64,000 nt of DNA from Ignavibacteria bacterium UBA2360 (GTDB lineage: Bacteria; Bacteroidota; Ignavibacteria; Tepidaquicellales; OLB5). The stretch lies in NCBI GenBank assembly GCA_002344125.1, contig DDTQ01000012.1, forward strand, positions 397,360 through 461,359. The letters run 5' to 3'. The stretch's first letter is position 1, and each line of letters opens with the position of its first letter. Shown here piece by piece: positions 7,907-16,273 of this stretch. Both the position numbers and the translations under genes were made by a program. The notes below the pieces were generated by a model. The model saw nothing but the letters and a program-made list of their open reading frames with translations, had not been told where the DNA came from and ran no database searches.

Positions 7907-9343
7907 ATGATCACAATAAAATCTGTACGCTATCTATTTATGTACGCCGCAATAGCCTTGCTGTTGATACTAGCAGCCGCTTCCTGCGGCAGGAATACCA
8001 GGTCTGATAATAGCCAGGTTCCCAAGCCGCTGAATCCCCTTGAAGGACGCGTACTGCCGCACCTGGATCACAGCGCTTATTTTAAGGATTCGATCGATTC
8101 ACCGCAGAAGGTAACCCGCAAGTGTCTTGAGTGCCATCCCAACAGCGCCGGAGAAGTAATGAAAACGGCGCACTGGACATGGGAGAGCGGCGATGTTGAA
8201 AGAAACGGCAAAACTATACTTCTTGGTAAAAAGAACCAGGTTAATAATTTCTGTATCAGTATTGTTGGTAACTGGGCTTCATGTACAACATGCCATGCGG
8301 GTTATGGCTGGAGCGATGCGAACTTTGACTTTTCCAAAGAGGAAAATGTTGATTGCCTGGTTTGCCATGACGGCTCAGGTACTTATGTGAAAACAAAAAG
8401 CGGCATGCCAAATGGAAGTGTCAATCTGCGTATTGTTGCCGGAAGTGTGCACCGTCCCGCCCGTGAAAATTGCGGGATATGTCATTTCAGCGGCGGCGGC
8501 GGTATGGGTGTAAAACACGGCGATCTTGATGAATCACTCATCAATGCAAACCAGGAGCTTGATTTCCATATGGGTAAACTGAATTTCCAGTGTGTTGATT
8601 GCCATACAACTCATGAACATAAGATCTCAGGGAAAGTTAACACTACTTACACAGAAAAAACCGCTGCGCTCAGGTTCAATTGTGAGAATTGTCATACAGA
8701 TGCACCGCATAAAGAACCCAGGCTTAACAAACATACCTCACGCATTGCATGCCAAACCTGCCATATACCTGAGTTCGCCAGAAAACTTCCAACAAAAATG
8801 ATATGGGACTGGTCCAAAGCAGGTGACTCAACAAGAATAGACTCTCCGCATGAATACCTGAAGATCAAAGGTGAATTCCAGTATGAAGAGGGAGTTGTAC
8901 CTACATATGCATGGTTTAACGGAAAAATGGAGAGATATGTTTTAGGTGATAAGCTTGACGCTGAAACTGAACATTACATGAATAAACCTATAGGTTCACG
9001 CAGTGACCAGAATTCAAAGATATGGCCCTTTAAGGTTCATCATGCCACACAGCCATATGATGTTGTGAATAATATTATTATTCCTCCGTTAACAAGCGGA
9101 GAAGGCGGCTACTGGACAAAATTCAACTGGAGTTACGCTTTGGAAATAGGAGCTAAACTCAGTGACTTACCTTACAGCGGTAAGTTTGGTTTTACCAAAA
9201 CCAGAATGTACTGGCCTATTACGCACATGGTCACGACAGGTAAAAATGCGTTAACATGTACTGATTGCCACTCTCCCGGTGGTCGTTTTAATTGGGTAGA
9301 ACTGGGATATAAACATGATCCTCTTCAGGGTCCCGAAAAATAA
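7907..9343 (+). CDS. otr: Tetrathionate-reductase-family octaheme cytochrome c
   Basis: A 478-residue exported lipoprotein-like multiheme enzyme. The signal ends in AAASC (Cys27). Eight CXXCH haem sites start near residues 73, 126, 150, 189, 229, 259, 282 and 451, with the last one far from the others, as in the Otr family described from Shewanella. Otr enzymes reduce tetrathionate and also nitrite or hydroxylamine in vitro; one active-site haem has a lysine axial ligand. An extra conserved-looking Cys lies in NNFCISIVGNW just before haem 2. The real substrate is unknown; flanking YeeE/YedE and rhodanese-like genes argue for a sulfur oxyanion or polysulfide. It should receive electrons from the nine-haem c/b protein downstream. 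Confidence 0.88.
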   Translation: MITIKSVRYLFMYAAIALLLILAAASCGRNTRSDNSQVPKPLNPLEGRVLPHLDHSAYFKDSIDSPQKVTRKCLECHPNSAGEVMKTAHWTWESGDVERNGKTILLGKKNQVNNFCISIVGNWASCTTCHAGYGWSDANFDFSKEENVDCLVCHDGSGTYVKTKSGMPNGSVNLRIVAGSVHRPARENCGICHFSGGGGMGVKHGDLDESLINANQELDFHMGKLNFQCVDCHTTHEHKISGKVNTTYTEKTAALRFNCENCHTDAPHKEPRLNKHTSRIACQTCHIPEFARKLPTKMIWDWSKAGDSTRIDSPHEYLKIKGEFQYEEGVVPTYAWFNGKMERYVLGDKLDAETEHYMNKPIGSRSDQNSKIWPFKVHHATQPYDVVNNIIIPPLTSGEGGYWTKFNWSYALEIGAKLSDLPYSGKFGFTKTRMYWPITHMVTTGKNALTCTDCHSPGGRFNWVELGYKHDPLQGPEK

Positions 9344-9352
9344 ACTGTTCAA

Positions 9353-9898
9353 ATGAAAATTGTTATGAAAAATAATCCAAAACCATATAAGAATCCATAT
9401 TTTGCCGGTGCTATTCTAGGCGTGGTGCTGTTCAGCGCGTATGCGCTGACCCACAGCGGCCTGGGTGCATCAGGTGCGATAAGCCGCATTCATGTTGCAA
9501 TTACCAAGTTGATATGGCAATCACATGTTGATGTGATAAGTACTTTTGCTGTTATGGGCGCAGGAGATACCAATCCGCTGGATCATGCCAGCGTGTTTTT
9601 ATTGATCGGTACCTTTCTGGGCGGAATGGTCTCTGCACTGCTGAACGGCAGGTTAAAAGTTGAAATATTCAAAGGACCGCAGATTTCAAATGTACAGCGG
9701 CTCATATTTGCTTTGATTGGCGGACTCATCATGGGTTACGGCGCAAGGTTCGCCCGCGGATGTACTTCAGGGCAGGCACTATCAGGCGGTGCAGTTCTAT
9801 CGCTTGGAAGCTGGGCATTTATGTTCAGTGTTTTTATCGGCGGTTATGCAGTTGCCTATTTTGTCCGCCGCCTGTGGGCTGATCCAAAATTAACCTGA
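9353..9898 (+). CDS. YeeE/YedE-family membrane protein, half 1
   Basis: A 181-residue membrane protein with about four to five helices. The family signature with its cysteine is ARFARGCTSGQALSGGA (Cys137). YeeE/YedE proteins (DUF395) include the thiosulfate importer TsuA, where conserved cysteines relay thiosulfate through the membrane. Here the fold is split over two genes: this one has one Cys motif and the next gene the other, so the two products probably assemble. It starts 10 nt after the octaheme gene. A second methionine four codons in (MKNNPKP) is an alternative start. Confidence 0.85.
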   Translation: MKIVMKNNPKPYKNPYFAGAILGVVLFSAYALTHSGLGASGAISRIHVAITKLIWQSHVDVISTFAVMGAGDTNPLDHASVFLLIGTFLGGMVSALLNGRLKVEIFKGPQISNVQRLIFALIGGLIMGYGARFARGCTSGQALSGGAVLSLGSWAFMFSVFIGGYAVAYFVRRLWADPKLT

Positions 9899-9930
9899 TC
9901 AATTTTTATAAAAAAGAAAATTATTCTAAT

Positions 9931-11127
9931 ATGTTACCTATTGATGTTATAGCAGTTCTCGGGAAATTCGGCGGATACGCTGTTTTTGTTCTCATCGGTA
10001 TCGGTTTTGGTGTTTCACTTGAATTGGCAGGTTTTGGCGACTCAAGGCGGCTTGCCGCACAGTTCTATTTAAAAGATATGAGAGTATTAAAAACTATGTT
10101 TACCGGTATAGTAGTCGCCGCGCTTTTAATTTTTCTCGCGGCTGCTGTTGGCTTGCTCGATTTTGCCCAAATTTCCGTGACCCAGACGTTTTTATGGCCC
10201 GGAATTATTGGCGGACTCATAATGGGTGTTGGATTCATAGTTGGAGGCTATTGCCCGGGAACCTCGCTGGTTTCTGCAGCAAGTTTTAAAATAGATGGTC
10301 TGTTCTTTTTGGTTGGCACTGTTCTTGGTGCGGGATTTTTTGGCGAATCGCTTCCTGCATTCGAGGATTTCTGGAATTCATCTTTCACAGAAAGGTATCT
10401 GGTATCAGATTGGCTCGGCTGGTCTATTGGAGCAACATTATTTGCAGTAACGCTTATGGCATTAGTTATGTTTTACGGCGCGGAAAAAACTGAAGAGTTT
10501 TTCAGAACAAAAGGAACCGGAAAAGTATGGTCATGGAAGATCACAAAGCGGTCATATGTTTATGGCGCATCTGCGCTGGTTTTTACAGCTTTATTGGTTT
10601 GGGTTATCGGACAGCCGGACCCTGTTCGCAAATGGAGTTTGATGGAAAGCCGCTACTCAGCACAGCTTTCTTCACGGGATGTTTTTATTCACCCCCTGGA
10701 GTATGTAAAAACATACAACGATGCATCAGTTAAACTTGTAACCCTTGATCTTCGTTCTGAAAATGAATTCAGGAATTTCCATCTTACCGGCTCTGAAAAT
10801 GTTAAGCCGGAAAATTTTCTTGATCCCAAGTTTGTTGTACCGCTCTCACAGCTTCCGGCGCAGGGTGTTGTAGTCTTAATTGCTGCGGATGATTCTGTTT
10901 CAACCCAGGCATGGAAATATCTGAAGGTTCAGGGTGTGAATAATGTATATATCCTCGAAAACGGGTTGCGTGACTGGAATACTGTATTTGCAGGAAAAAC
11001 CATTTCAGGGAAATCGTTCAATATAGCGTCACCGCCATCAGAAGTACTTCAGTTATTTCCCAAAGATGCTTTTGCCCCAAAAATAAAGATCAGTACTAAA
11101 AAACGTTCAGGCGGGCTTTGCAGCTAA
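9931..11127 (+). CDS. YeeE/YedE half 2 fused to a rhodanese-like domain without catalytic Cys
   Basis: 398 residues. Residues 1 to about 190 are the second YeeE/YedE half, with GLIMGVGFIVGGYCPGTSLV (Cys108) as the sulfur-relay motif. One more helix near 210-228 precedes a soluble rhodanese-like domain (about 250-365) with LVTLDLRSENEFRNFHLTGS and YILENGLRDW. The active-site loop, normally CxxGxR, reads IAADDSVST, so the persulfide-carrying Cys is gone. The only cysteine in the C-terminal part is in the final GGLCS (Cys397), which could act as a mobile sulfur acceptor, as in DsrC-type tails; that is inference. Cotranscribed with the octaheme and nine-haem genes. Confidence 0.85.
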   Translation: MLPIDVIAVLGKFGGYAVFVLIGIGFGVSLELAGFGDSRRLAAQFYLKDMRVLKTMFTGIVVAALLIFLAAAVGLLDFAQISVTQTFLWPGIIGGLIMGVGFIVGGYCPGTSLVSAASFKIDGLFFLVGTVLGAGFFGESLPAFEDFWNSSFTERYLVSDWLGWSIGATLFAVTLMALVMFYGAEKTEEFFRTKGTGKVWSWKITKRSYVYGASALVFTALLVWVIGQPDPVRKWSLMESRYSAQLSSRDVFIHPLEYVKTYNDASVKLVTLDLRSENEFRNFHLTGSENVKPENFLDPKFVVPLSQLPAQGVVVLIAADDSVSTQAWKYLKVQGVNNVYILENGLRDWNTVFAGKTISGKSFNIASPPSEVLQLFPKDAFAPKIKISTKKRSGGLCS

Positions 11128-11146
11128 ATCAAAAAAAAATGATAGT

Positions 11147-13033
11147 ATGAAAATATTATTCAAAACACTAAGATCAATTATTTATACGCTGCTCATTGGA
11201 TCAGCGGTACAGGTTTCTATTGCGCAAAGCACCGTAAATAACACAGAGTGTATGCAATGCCATGATAAACATGTTTCCACGGATGCGTATAATAAGTCTG
11301 TTCACAAATCGTTAATGTGCTCAGCCTGTCACGTTAAAGATGAGGCGAATACTGTTGATAAACTGCTGAAAGGGAAAAACACTTGTGTAGTTTCGTTCAA
11401 GCCCATGAATTGCGCTACCTGCCACAATTCAGTGGCAAAAGAGCATGAAACAAGTATCCATAATTCTGAACGTTTACCTGTTCCATGTTCCAAATGTCAC
11501 TCAGATATTCATAAGATCACATCAATTAAAAATGATAAAAAGGCATCTGCTTTGCTTTGCAGTCAGTGTCACGAAAAAGAATCACCCTATTTTAGATCCA
11601 TTCACTTTCAGGCTCTGGAAAAAGGCAATAACGATGCACCTTCATGCACCGATTGTCATAATAAGCATGCAATAAGCAAGATCGATAATATTTCGCAGGG
11701 GAGAACTTTCCATACTCAGGCCTGCATGAAGTGTCATGCAGATTCAAAGATGATGTCTAACAGCAATGTTACAACTATAGCTCCTAAAACTTATTTTGAA
11801 AGTTACCACGGCAAGAATATCCGGTTGGGGTACCCTGAAAAAGTTGCGGGCTGCGCAGATTGTCACAGCTCTCACAGCATACTTCCCGCAAAGGATACAA
11901 ACTCTGCAGTAAATGCGGCAAATTTAACCAATACTTGTAAGCAATGTCATGTTAATGCAGGTACCGGATTTTCGAAGTTCATAGCGCATGCTGAACCGAA
12001 CAACAGTGAAAAATATCCGTTACTCTTCTGGGTCACAGTATTTATGAACGGCCTGCTTGCAGGTACATTCCTTTTCTTCTGGATACATTCATTGCTATGG
12101 GTATTCAGGGGCTTTGTTGAAAAGAAACAAAACCGTAATGCCCGTGATTTTTCCGGCGAAGAGCTTAACAAAGACAAAGCAGTTAAGATAAGACACAAAG
12201 TATACAGGCGGTTCAGACCTATCCATATAACTCTGCACATTTTCGTTGTGACGAGTTTTCTTGCTCTTGCAATAACCGGTCTGCCATTGAAGTTTAATTA
12301 CACTTCGTGGGGCAAAACTCTCATGGATCTTCTTGGCGGAGTAAGCAGCGCAGGAATGATCCACAGGATTGCAGCTATGGTCACATTCGGTTATTTCATC
12401 GCAACCCTTGTAATGAGCATACGCTTTCTGTTCTCTAAAAAAACTTCCAAACAAACCTTCTTCCAGAGGCTATTCGGTCCCGATTCGCTTTTCATTAACC
12501 GGAAAGATCTGAGTGATATAATGGCTATGTTCCGCTGGTTCTTTTTCCGCGGACCCAAGCCGGCATTTGACAGATGGACTTATTGGGAGAAGTTTGACTT
12601 CCTGGCTGTATTCTGGGGAGTTGCAATTATCGGTTCCAGCGGGTTAGTATTATGGTTCCCGGAATTCTTCAGTTATTTCCTTCCCGGCTGGATATTCAAC
12701 ATGGCAACAATTATTCATTCCGATGAGGCTCTTCTTGCTACAGGATTCATATTTACAGTCCACTTCTTTAACACACACCTGCGAGTGGAAAAGTTTCCGA
12801 TGGACTTTGTTATATTCAACGGACAGGTAACAGAAGAAGAGATGCGTCATGAAAGAAGCGAGCAGTGGAAGCGTTATAAGGAGCAGGGGATAACAGAAAA
12901 GTACGAGGTTAAAAAACCTACCCCGATTGTTTGGGATATCGCTTTAAGATTATTTGGCTTATTTGCAGTACTTATCGGTTCAGTTCTTGCAGTGTTGATC
13001 TTTTATTCAATTATCGGCTCAGGACTGCATTAA
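11147..13033 (+). CDS. Nine-haem cytochrome c fused to cytochrome b membrane domain
   Basis: A 628-residue fusion. After a signal peptide (ending near SIAQ), nine CXXCH motifs lie between residues 35 and 268 (CMQCH, CSACH, CATCH, CSKCH, CSQCH, CTDCH, CMKCH, CADCH, CKQCH). From about 285 to the end are five or six membrane helices with histidines suitable for two b haems (IHITLHIFVVTSF, MIHRIAAMVTFGYF, IHSDEALLATGFIFTVHFFNTH), as in PhsC/FdhI-type cytochrome b. Such fusions oxidise menaquinol and pass electrons to periplasmic haem enzymes, here most likely the octaheme cytochrome. Last gene of the operon before MarR. Confidence 0.85.
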   Translation: MKILFKTLRSIIYTLLIGSAVQVSIAQSTVNNTECMQCHDKHVSTDAYNKSVHKSLMCSACHVKDEANTVDKLLKGKNTCVVSFKPMNCATCHNSVAKEHETSIHNSERLPVPCSKCHSDIHKITSIKNDKKASALLCSQCHEKESPYFRSIHFQALEKGNNDAPSCTDCHNKHAISKIDNISQGRTFHTQACMKCHADSKMMSNSNVTTIAPKTYFESYHGKNIRLGYPEKVAGCADCHSSHSILPAKDTNSAVNAANLTNTCKQCHVNAGTGFSKFIAHAEPNNSEKYPLLFWVTVFMNGLLAGTFLFFWIHSLLWVFRGFVEKKQNRNARDFSGEELNKDKAVKIRHKVYRRFRPIHITLHIFVVTSFLALAITGLPLKFNYTSWGKTLMDLLGGVSSAGMIHRIAAMVTFGYFIATLVMSIRFLFSKKTSKQTFFQRLFGPDSLFINRKDLSDIMAMFRWFFFRGPKPAFDRWTYWEKFDFLAVFWGVAIIGSSGLVLWFPEFFSYFLPGWIFNMATIIHSDEALLATGFIFTVHFFNTHLRVEKFPMDFVIFNGQVTEEEMRHERSEQWKRYKEQGITEKYEVKKPTPIVWDIALRLFGLFAVLIGSVLAVLIFYSIIGSGLH

Positions 13034-13187
13034 TAGACTGAATTGAGGTCCGAATCATACAGAAAGTACCGCAAACATCCTGATCAGAATGAATGCTTAT
13101 TCTTTAATTCAACACTGACTGAAAAAAGTAATTGCAGTTGTAAATACTAATTAGCAGGATCATTGAAAATATAAACATTTTTAATTA

Positions 13188-13204
13188 AGTTGCGTGTAAC
13201 AACA
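13188..13204 (+). promoter_or_regulatory. Degenerate MarR-type operator before the MarR gene
   Basis: AGTTGC-GTGTA-ACAACA has a perfect left half and 4 of 6 matching bases in the right half compared with the operators at 5971, 6160 and 13670. It sits 11 bp before the MarR start, so weak autoregulation is plausible. Confidence 0.35.
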
Positions 13205-13214
13205 ATTATCTGAT

Positions 13215-13631
13215 ATGAATAAAAGTATTGTAGAACTGATCTTTGAGCTGAAGTTCACCTGTATGACAAAAGAAGAAAGCATACGCGAAGAACTGAATCT
13301 TTCGCCTTCGGAATATCACGGGCTGCTTTCAATTAATCCCGGTGAAGTTGTAAGCTGTATGAAGATGTCAAGTTCTATGGGACTCTCCAAATCACGCGGC
13401 AGCCGCGTAATAGATAAGTTAATTGATGGCGGATACCTGAAGGAGGCCAAAAATGACGGTGATCAGCGTATATTCAATGTTAAGCTTACAGCCAAAGGTA
13501 TCAGCGCTATAAAGAAGATAAACAGTGTTATGAGCGAATGCGAATCCGCTATTCTTAAGAACGTACCTTCAGATGAGCTGCAAACCTTCACAAAAACTCT
13601 GCACAAAATTTCAGAGATAATTAAACCATAA
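13215..13631 (+). CDS. MarR-family transcriptional regulator
   Basis: A 138-residue winged-helix regulator of MarR form: an N-terminal dimer helix, a helix-turn-helix around SSSMGLSKSRGSRVIDKLIDGGYL (53-76), the wing NDGDQRIFNVKLTAKG (80-95) and C-terminal helices. Three cysteines (16, 48, 109) give it a possible thiol-based switch, as in OhrR-type MarR proteins; no experiment supports this here. It probably binds TAGTTGC-N5-GCAACTA, found at the thioredoxin, FadL/octaheme and OsmC promoters, all within 8 kb. It lies between the respiratory operon and OsmC on the same strand. Confidence 0.85.
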   Translation: MNKSIVELIFELKFTCMTKEESIREELNLSPSEYHGLLSINPGEVVSCMKMSSSMGLSKSRGSRVIDKLIDGGYLKEAKNDGDQRIFNVKLTAKGISAIKKINSVMSECESAILKNVPSDELQTFTKTLHKISEIIKP

Positions 13632-13669
13632 ACTAAATGAAGTAAAGGCATTATAATGACAGTTTTTTT

Positions 13670-13703
13670 TAGTTGCTATTAGCAACTAAAAATCTTATAT
13701 TTG
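13670..13703 (+). promoter_or_regulatory. Perfect MarR-type operator and promoter of osmC
   Basis: TAGTTGCTATTAGCAACTA at 13670-13688 is a perfect inverted repeat with a 5-bp spacer and the best copy in the window. TATATTTG at 13696-13703 matches TAnnTTTG, so the operator covers the space just before the -7 element and should repress osmC. Confidence 0.7.
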
Positions 13704-13745
13704 TAATAAGAGGATTATTAAATTAGCAAAGAAGGTGATAGCTGT

Positions 13746-14150
13746 ATGAAAATGGAAATATCCTTTGAAGACGGCAAAAAAGTCAATGCGAGGTATAACG
13801 GAATTGTAATTAAGACCGATCAGCCGGTTGAAGCCGGCGGCGATGGCTCTGCCCCTGCGCCGTTCGATCTTTTCCTTGCCTCAATTGGCACATGCGCAGG
13901 GATATACGTGAAATCTTTCTGTACACAGCGGGGTATCCCCACTGAAGATATCAGGATAGTCCAGTCTATGGAATATGATTTTGAAAAGGAGCTCATTGGG
14001 AAAATAAGGCTTGAGCTTGAACTGCCTGATTCTTTCCCGGTAAAATACAAAGATGCGGTTATAAAAGTGGCAAATCTATGTGCCGTTAAGAAGCATTTAC
14101 TGAATCCCCCCGAAATTGAAGTTAAAGCACATATTGCCGAGGCAGTATAA
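13746..14150 (+). CDS. OsmC-family protein
   Basis: A 134-residue cytoplasmic protein of the OsmC/Ohr superfamily, whose members reduce organic hydroperoxides or act on thiol/sulfane-sulfur compounds through two cysteines. Both are present: one in LASIGTCAGIYVKSFC and one in VANLCAVKKHL. The N-terminal FDGxxSAPAPFDLFLA-type segment is seen as GGDGSAPAPFDLFLASIG. It belongs to the YhfA-like subgroup rather than classic Ohr, judged by the SxGTCAG motif. Strong ribosome site (AGAAGG). Its promoter carries a perfect MarR-type operator shared with the thioredoxin and respiratory operons, so it is likely part of the same thiol/sulfur response. Confidence 0.88.
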   Translation: MKMEISFEDGKKVNARYNGIVIKTDQPVEAGGDGSAPAPFDLFLASIGTCAGIYVKSFCTQRGIPTEDIRIVQSMEYDFEKELIGKIRLELELPDSFPVKYKDAVIKVANLCAVKKHLLNPPEIEVKAHIAEAV

Positions 14151-14182
14151 ACTTTCGGCTCCTATTTAGATTTGATCTCAAT

Positions 14183-14213
14183 GCCTGTGAATTTTGATTC
14201 ATAGGCTTTTTTA
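14183..14213 (+). terminator. Terminator after osmC
   Basis: GCCTGTGAAT pairs with ATTCATAGGC (one mismatch) around a TTTG loop, followed by six T; 33 bp after the osmC stop. Confidence 0.75.
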
Positions 14214-14320
14214 TTTAACCAAAATCGCTAGTACTTACCTCATTATTTAAGTTTTTAATTTTATAATATTACGCTATAATAATACAAATGCATCACATAA
14301 ACCAATAATTTAATAAAGCC

Positions 14321-16198
14321 ATGAAGAAGATATTTACTGCTGCGTTTTTTTTACTTTTATTATCTTCATTTATATATTCATCAGGTACAGTTTACATGCT
14401 GGCTGATTTTGAAAACACTTCCTTCCCGCCTGCAGGCTGGTCAGTAGCCAACACTTCAAACTACAATTTTATCAGAACATCATACGCCAGCGGCTATGGC
14501 AGCGGTCTATCCTGCGCAATGGCTGATTTTTATGATTATTCCTCCGGAAACTTTGATCTCATATCAAGAACATTTCCGGCTTCCACATCAGGTGATTCCC
14601 TGATCTTTGATCATGCATATACATGCGGTGCCGCGGAAAATGACAGACTTGATATATACTATTCTACCAATAACGGTTCAACATGGACTCTCCTGGTCTC
14701 ATATCTGGGTGGTAGCGCCGGACCGCTGAAAACTGCGAATCCTACTTACGATCTTTTTGTTCCTACACCAAGCCAGTGGGCAACCAAGCGCAATGCGCTC
14801 CCCGTGGGAACAAATAAAGTTAAATTCACAGGTGTTACCGCTTACGGCAATAATCTTTATCTCGATAATATCAGGGTCGGTGTTCCGTATTCAAATGATG
14901 CAGGTTTAAGCAGTATTATAAGCCCAAAATGGGGTATAACGCCGCAGAATGCCGCGCCGCAGGTTTCTGTGAGGAATTACGGAACAACTACGCAGTCATT
15001 CAGCGTAACTATGGTTGTCAATCCGGGCGGCTATACAAATACACAAAGTGTTACTAATCTTGCTGCGGGACAGGTGCTGACAGTGAATTTTACTGGGTGT
15101 AATTTTGCATCAGTTGGTAACTATACAATGACCTGTTACACATCGCTCGCTTCAGATCAGAACGTATCCAATGATACTATTACAAACACACTGGTTGTCA
15201 CTACCGCGCCAAGGAATGTTGTGCTTGAATTCTGCACAGGCACATGGTGCCAGTGGTGTCCCTGCGGTGATGATGAGGCGCACCATTTAGCCGAAACATA
15301 TCCAAACAGTGTTATACTGGCATATCACGGTTCAAGCACTGACCCCTGGAAAAACTTTAACGGTAACGGAATTATCGGACTTTTGGGCTTTGCCGGTTAT
15401 CCTTCAGGACTCGTTGACAGACGCCTTGGCTCCAATAACGGCTGGGGATCAATGTTCACGGATTCAGAAAATCGTTTGGCGCAAAATCCCGGTGCCACAG
15501 TAAATATTACTGTAACAGGTTCTAACTATAATGTTGGCACCAGAGAGCTCACTGTAAATGCCACTGCAACGGCTTTAACAACGCTAACAGGTCAGTATAA
15601 AGTCAATTATGTTATCAAAGAAGATAACCTTGTATGGCCGCAGACAGGTAACAGTTACTGCGCGGGAAATTCAACAGCTGCTCATTATGATGTAGTAAGA
15701 AATATGGTGAACAACGCTAACGGAGAAAACGTTAATACCGGTACATGGAATCAAAACCAGACCTACCCCTTAACTTTTACCACCACGCTTGATGCAGCAT
15801 GGATTCCCGGAAACTGCAATTTTGATATTTTTATTTATAAAGATAACGGTTCGCTCAATGTTTCCGAGGTGCAGCAGGGTATATCATCATCGTTTACCGT
15901 AACCGGGATAAACCAGCAGGGTACAAATATTCCGGATAAATACGAACTTTCACAAAATTACCCAAACCCGTTCAATCCTGTTACTAATGTTCATTTTTCA
16001 ATTCCCAAAAGCACGCACGCTTCATTCAAAGTATATAACGCAGTTGGTCAGTTAATGGGTGTTTACCTGGATGGGTACGTAAATGCAGGACAGTATAATG
16101 CGGATATTGACGCATCAAATTTTGCAAGCGGTATTTATTATTACACTTTAAGTACCCCTGATTTTACTCAAACCAAAAAAATGATTCTTGTAAAATAA
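14321..16198 (+). CDS. Secreted T9SS protein with Omp28-like domain
   Basis: A 625-residue exported protein. Order: signal peptide (1-21); a jelly-roll choice-of-anchor-J/MAM-like domain (about 25-190, starting ADFENTSFPPAGW); an immunoglobulin-like stretch (about 195-290); an Omp28-like thioredoxin-related domain starting VVLEFCTGTWCQWCPCG (about 300-530); and a T9SS sorting domain starting YELSQNYPNPFNPVTNV (about 545) and ending KKMILVK. The CQWCPC cluster sits where a thioredoxin CxxC would be and could be redox active; this is unusual for a surface-anchored protein. Substrate unknown. Single gene followed by a strong terminator. Confidence 0.85.
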   Translation: MKKIFTAAFFLLLLSSFIYSSGTVYMLADFENTSFPPAGWSVANTSNYNFIRTSYASGYGSGLSCAMADFYDYSSGNFDLISRTFPASTSGDSLIFDHAYTCGAAENDRLDIYYSTNNGSTWTLLVSYLGGSAGPLKTANPTYDLFVPTPSQWATKRNALPVGTNKVKFTGVTAYGNNLYLDNIRVGVPYSNDAGLSSIISPKWGITPQNAAPQVSVRNYGTTTQSFSVTMVVNPGGYTNTQSVTNLAAGQVLTVNFTGCNFASVGNYTMTCYTSLASDQNVSNDTITNTLVVTTAPRNVVLEFCTGTWCQWCPCGDDEAHHLAETYPNSVILAYHGSSTDPWKNFNGNGIIGLLGFAGYPSGLVDRRLGSNNGWGSMFTDSENRLAQNPGATVNITVTGSNYNVGTRELTVNATATALTTLTGQYKVNYVIKEDNLVWPQTGNSYCAGNSTAAHYDVVRNMVNNANGENVNTGTWNQNQTYPLTFTTTLDAAWIPGNCNFDIFIYKDNGSLNVSEVQQGISSSFTVTGINQQGTNIPDKYELSQNYPNPFNPVTNVHFSIPKSTHASFKVYNAVGQLMGVYLDGYVNAGQYNADIDASNFASGIYYYTLSTPDFTQTKKMILVK

Positions 16199-16219
16199 CA
16201 TTAATAAACTGAAATTTTT

Positions 16220-16252
16220 AAGCCTCTGAATGCTGATTCAGAGGCTTTTTTA
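16220..16252 (+). terminator. Strong intrinsic terminator
   Basis: A perfect 12-bp stem AAGCCTCTGAAT / ATTCAGAGGCTT with a GCTG loop and a following T run. Confidence 0.85.
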
Positions 16253-16273
16253 TTTCAACTATTTCCATTTAAA

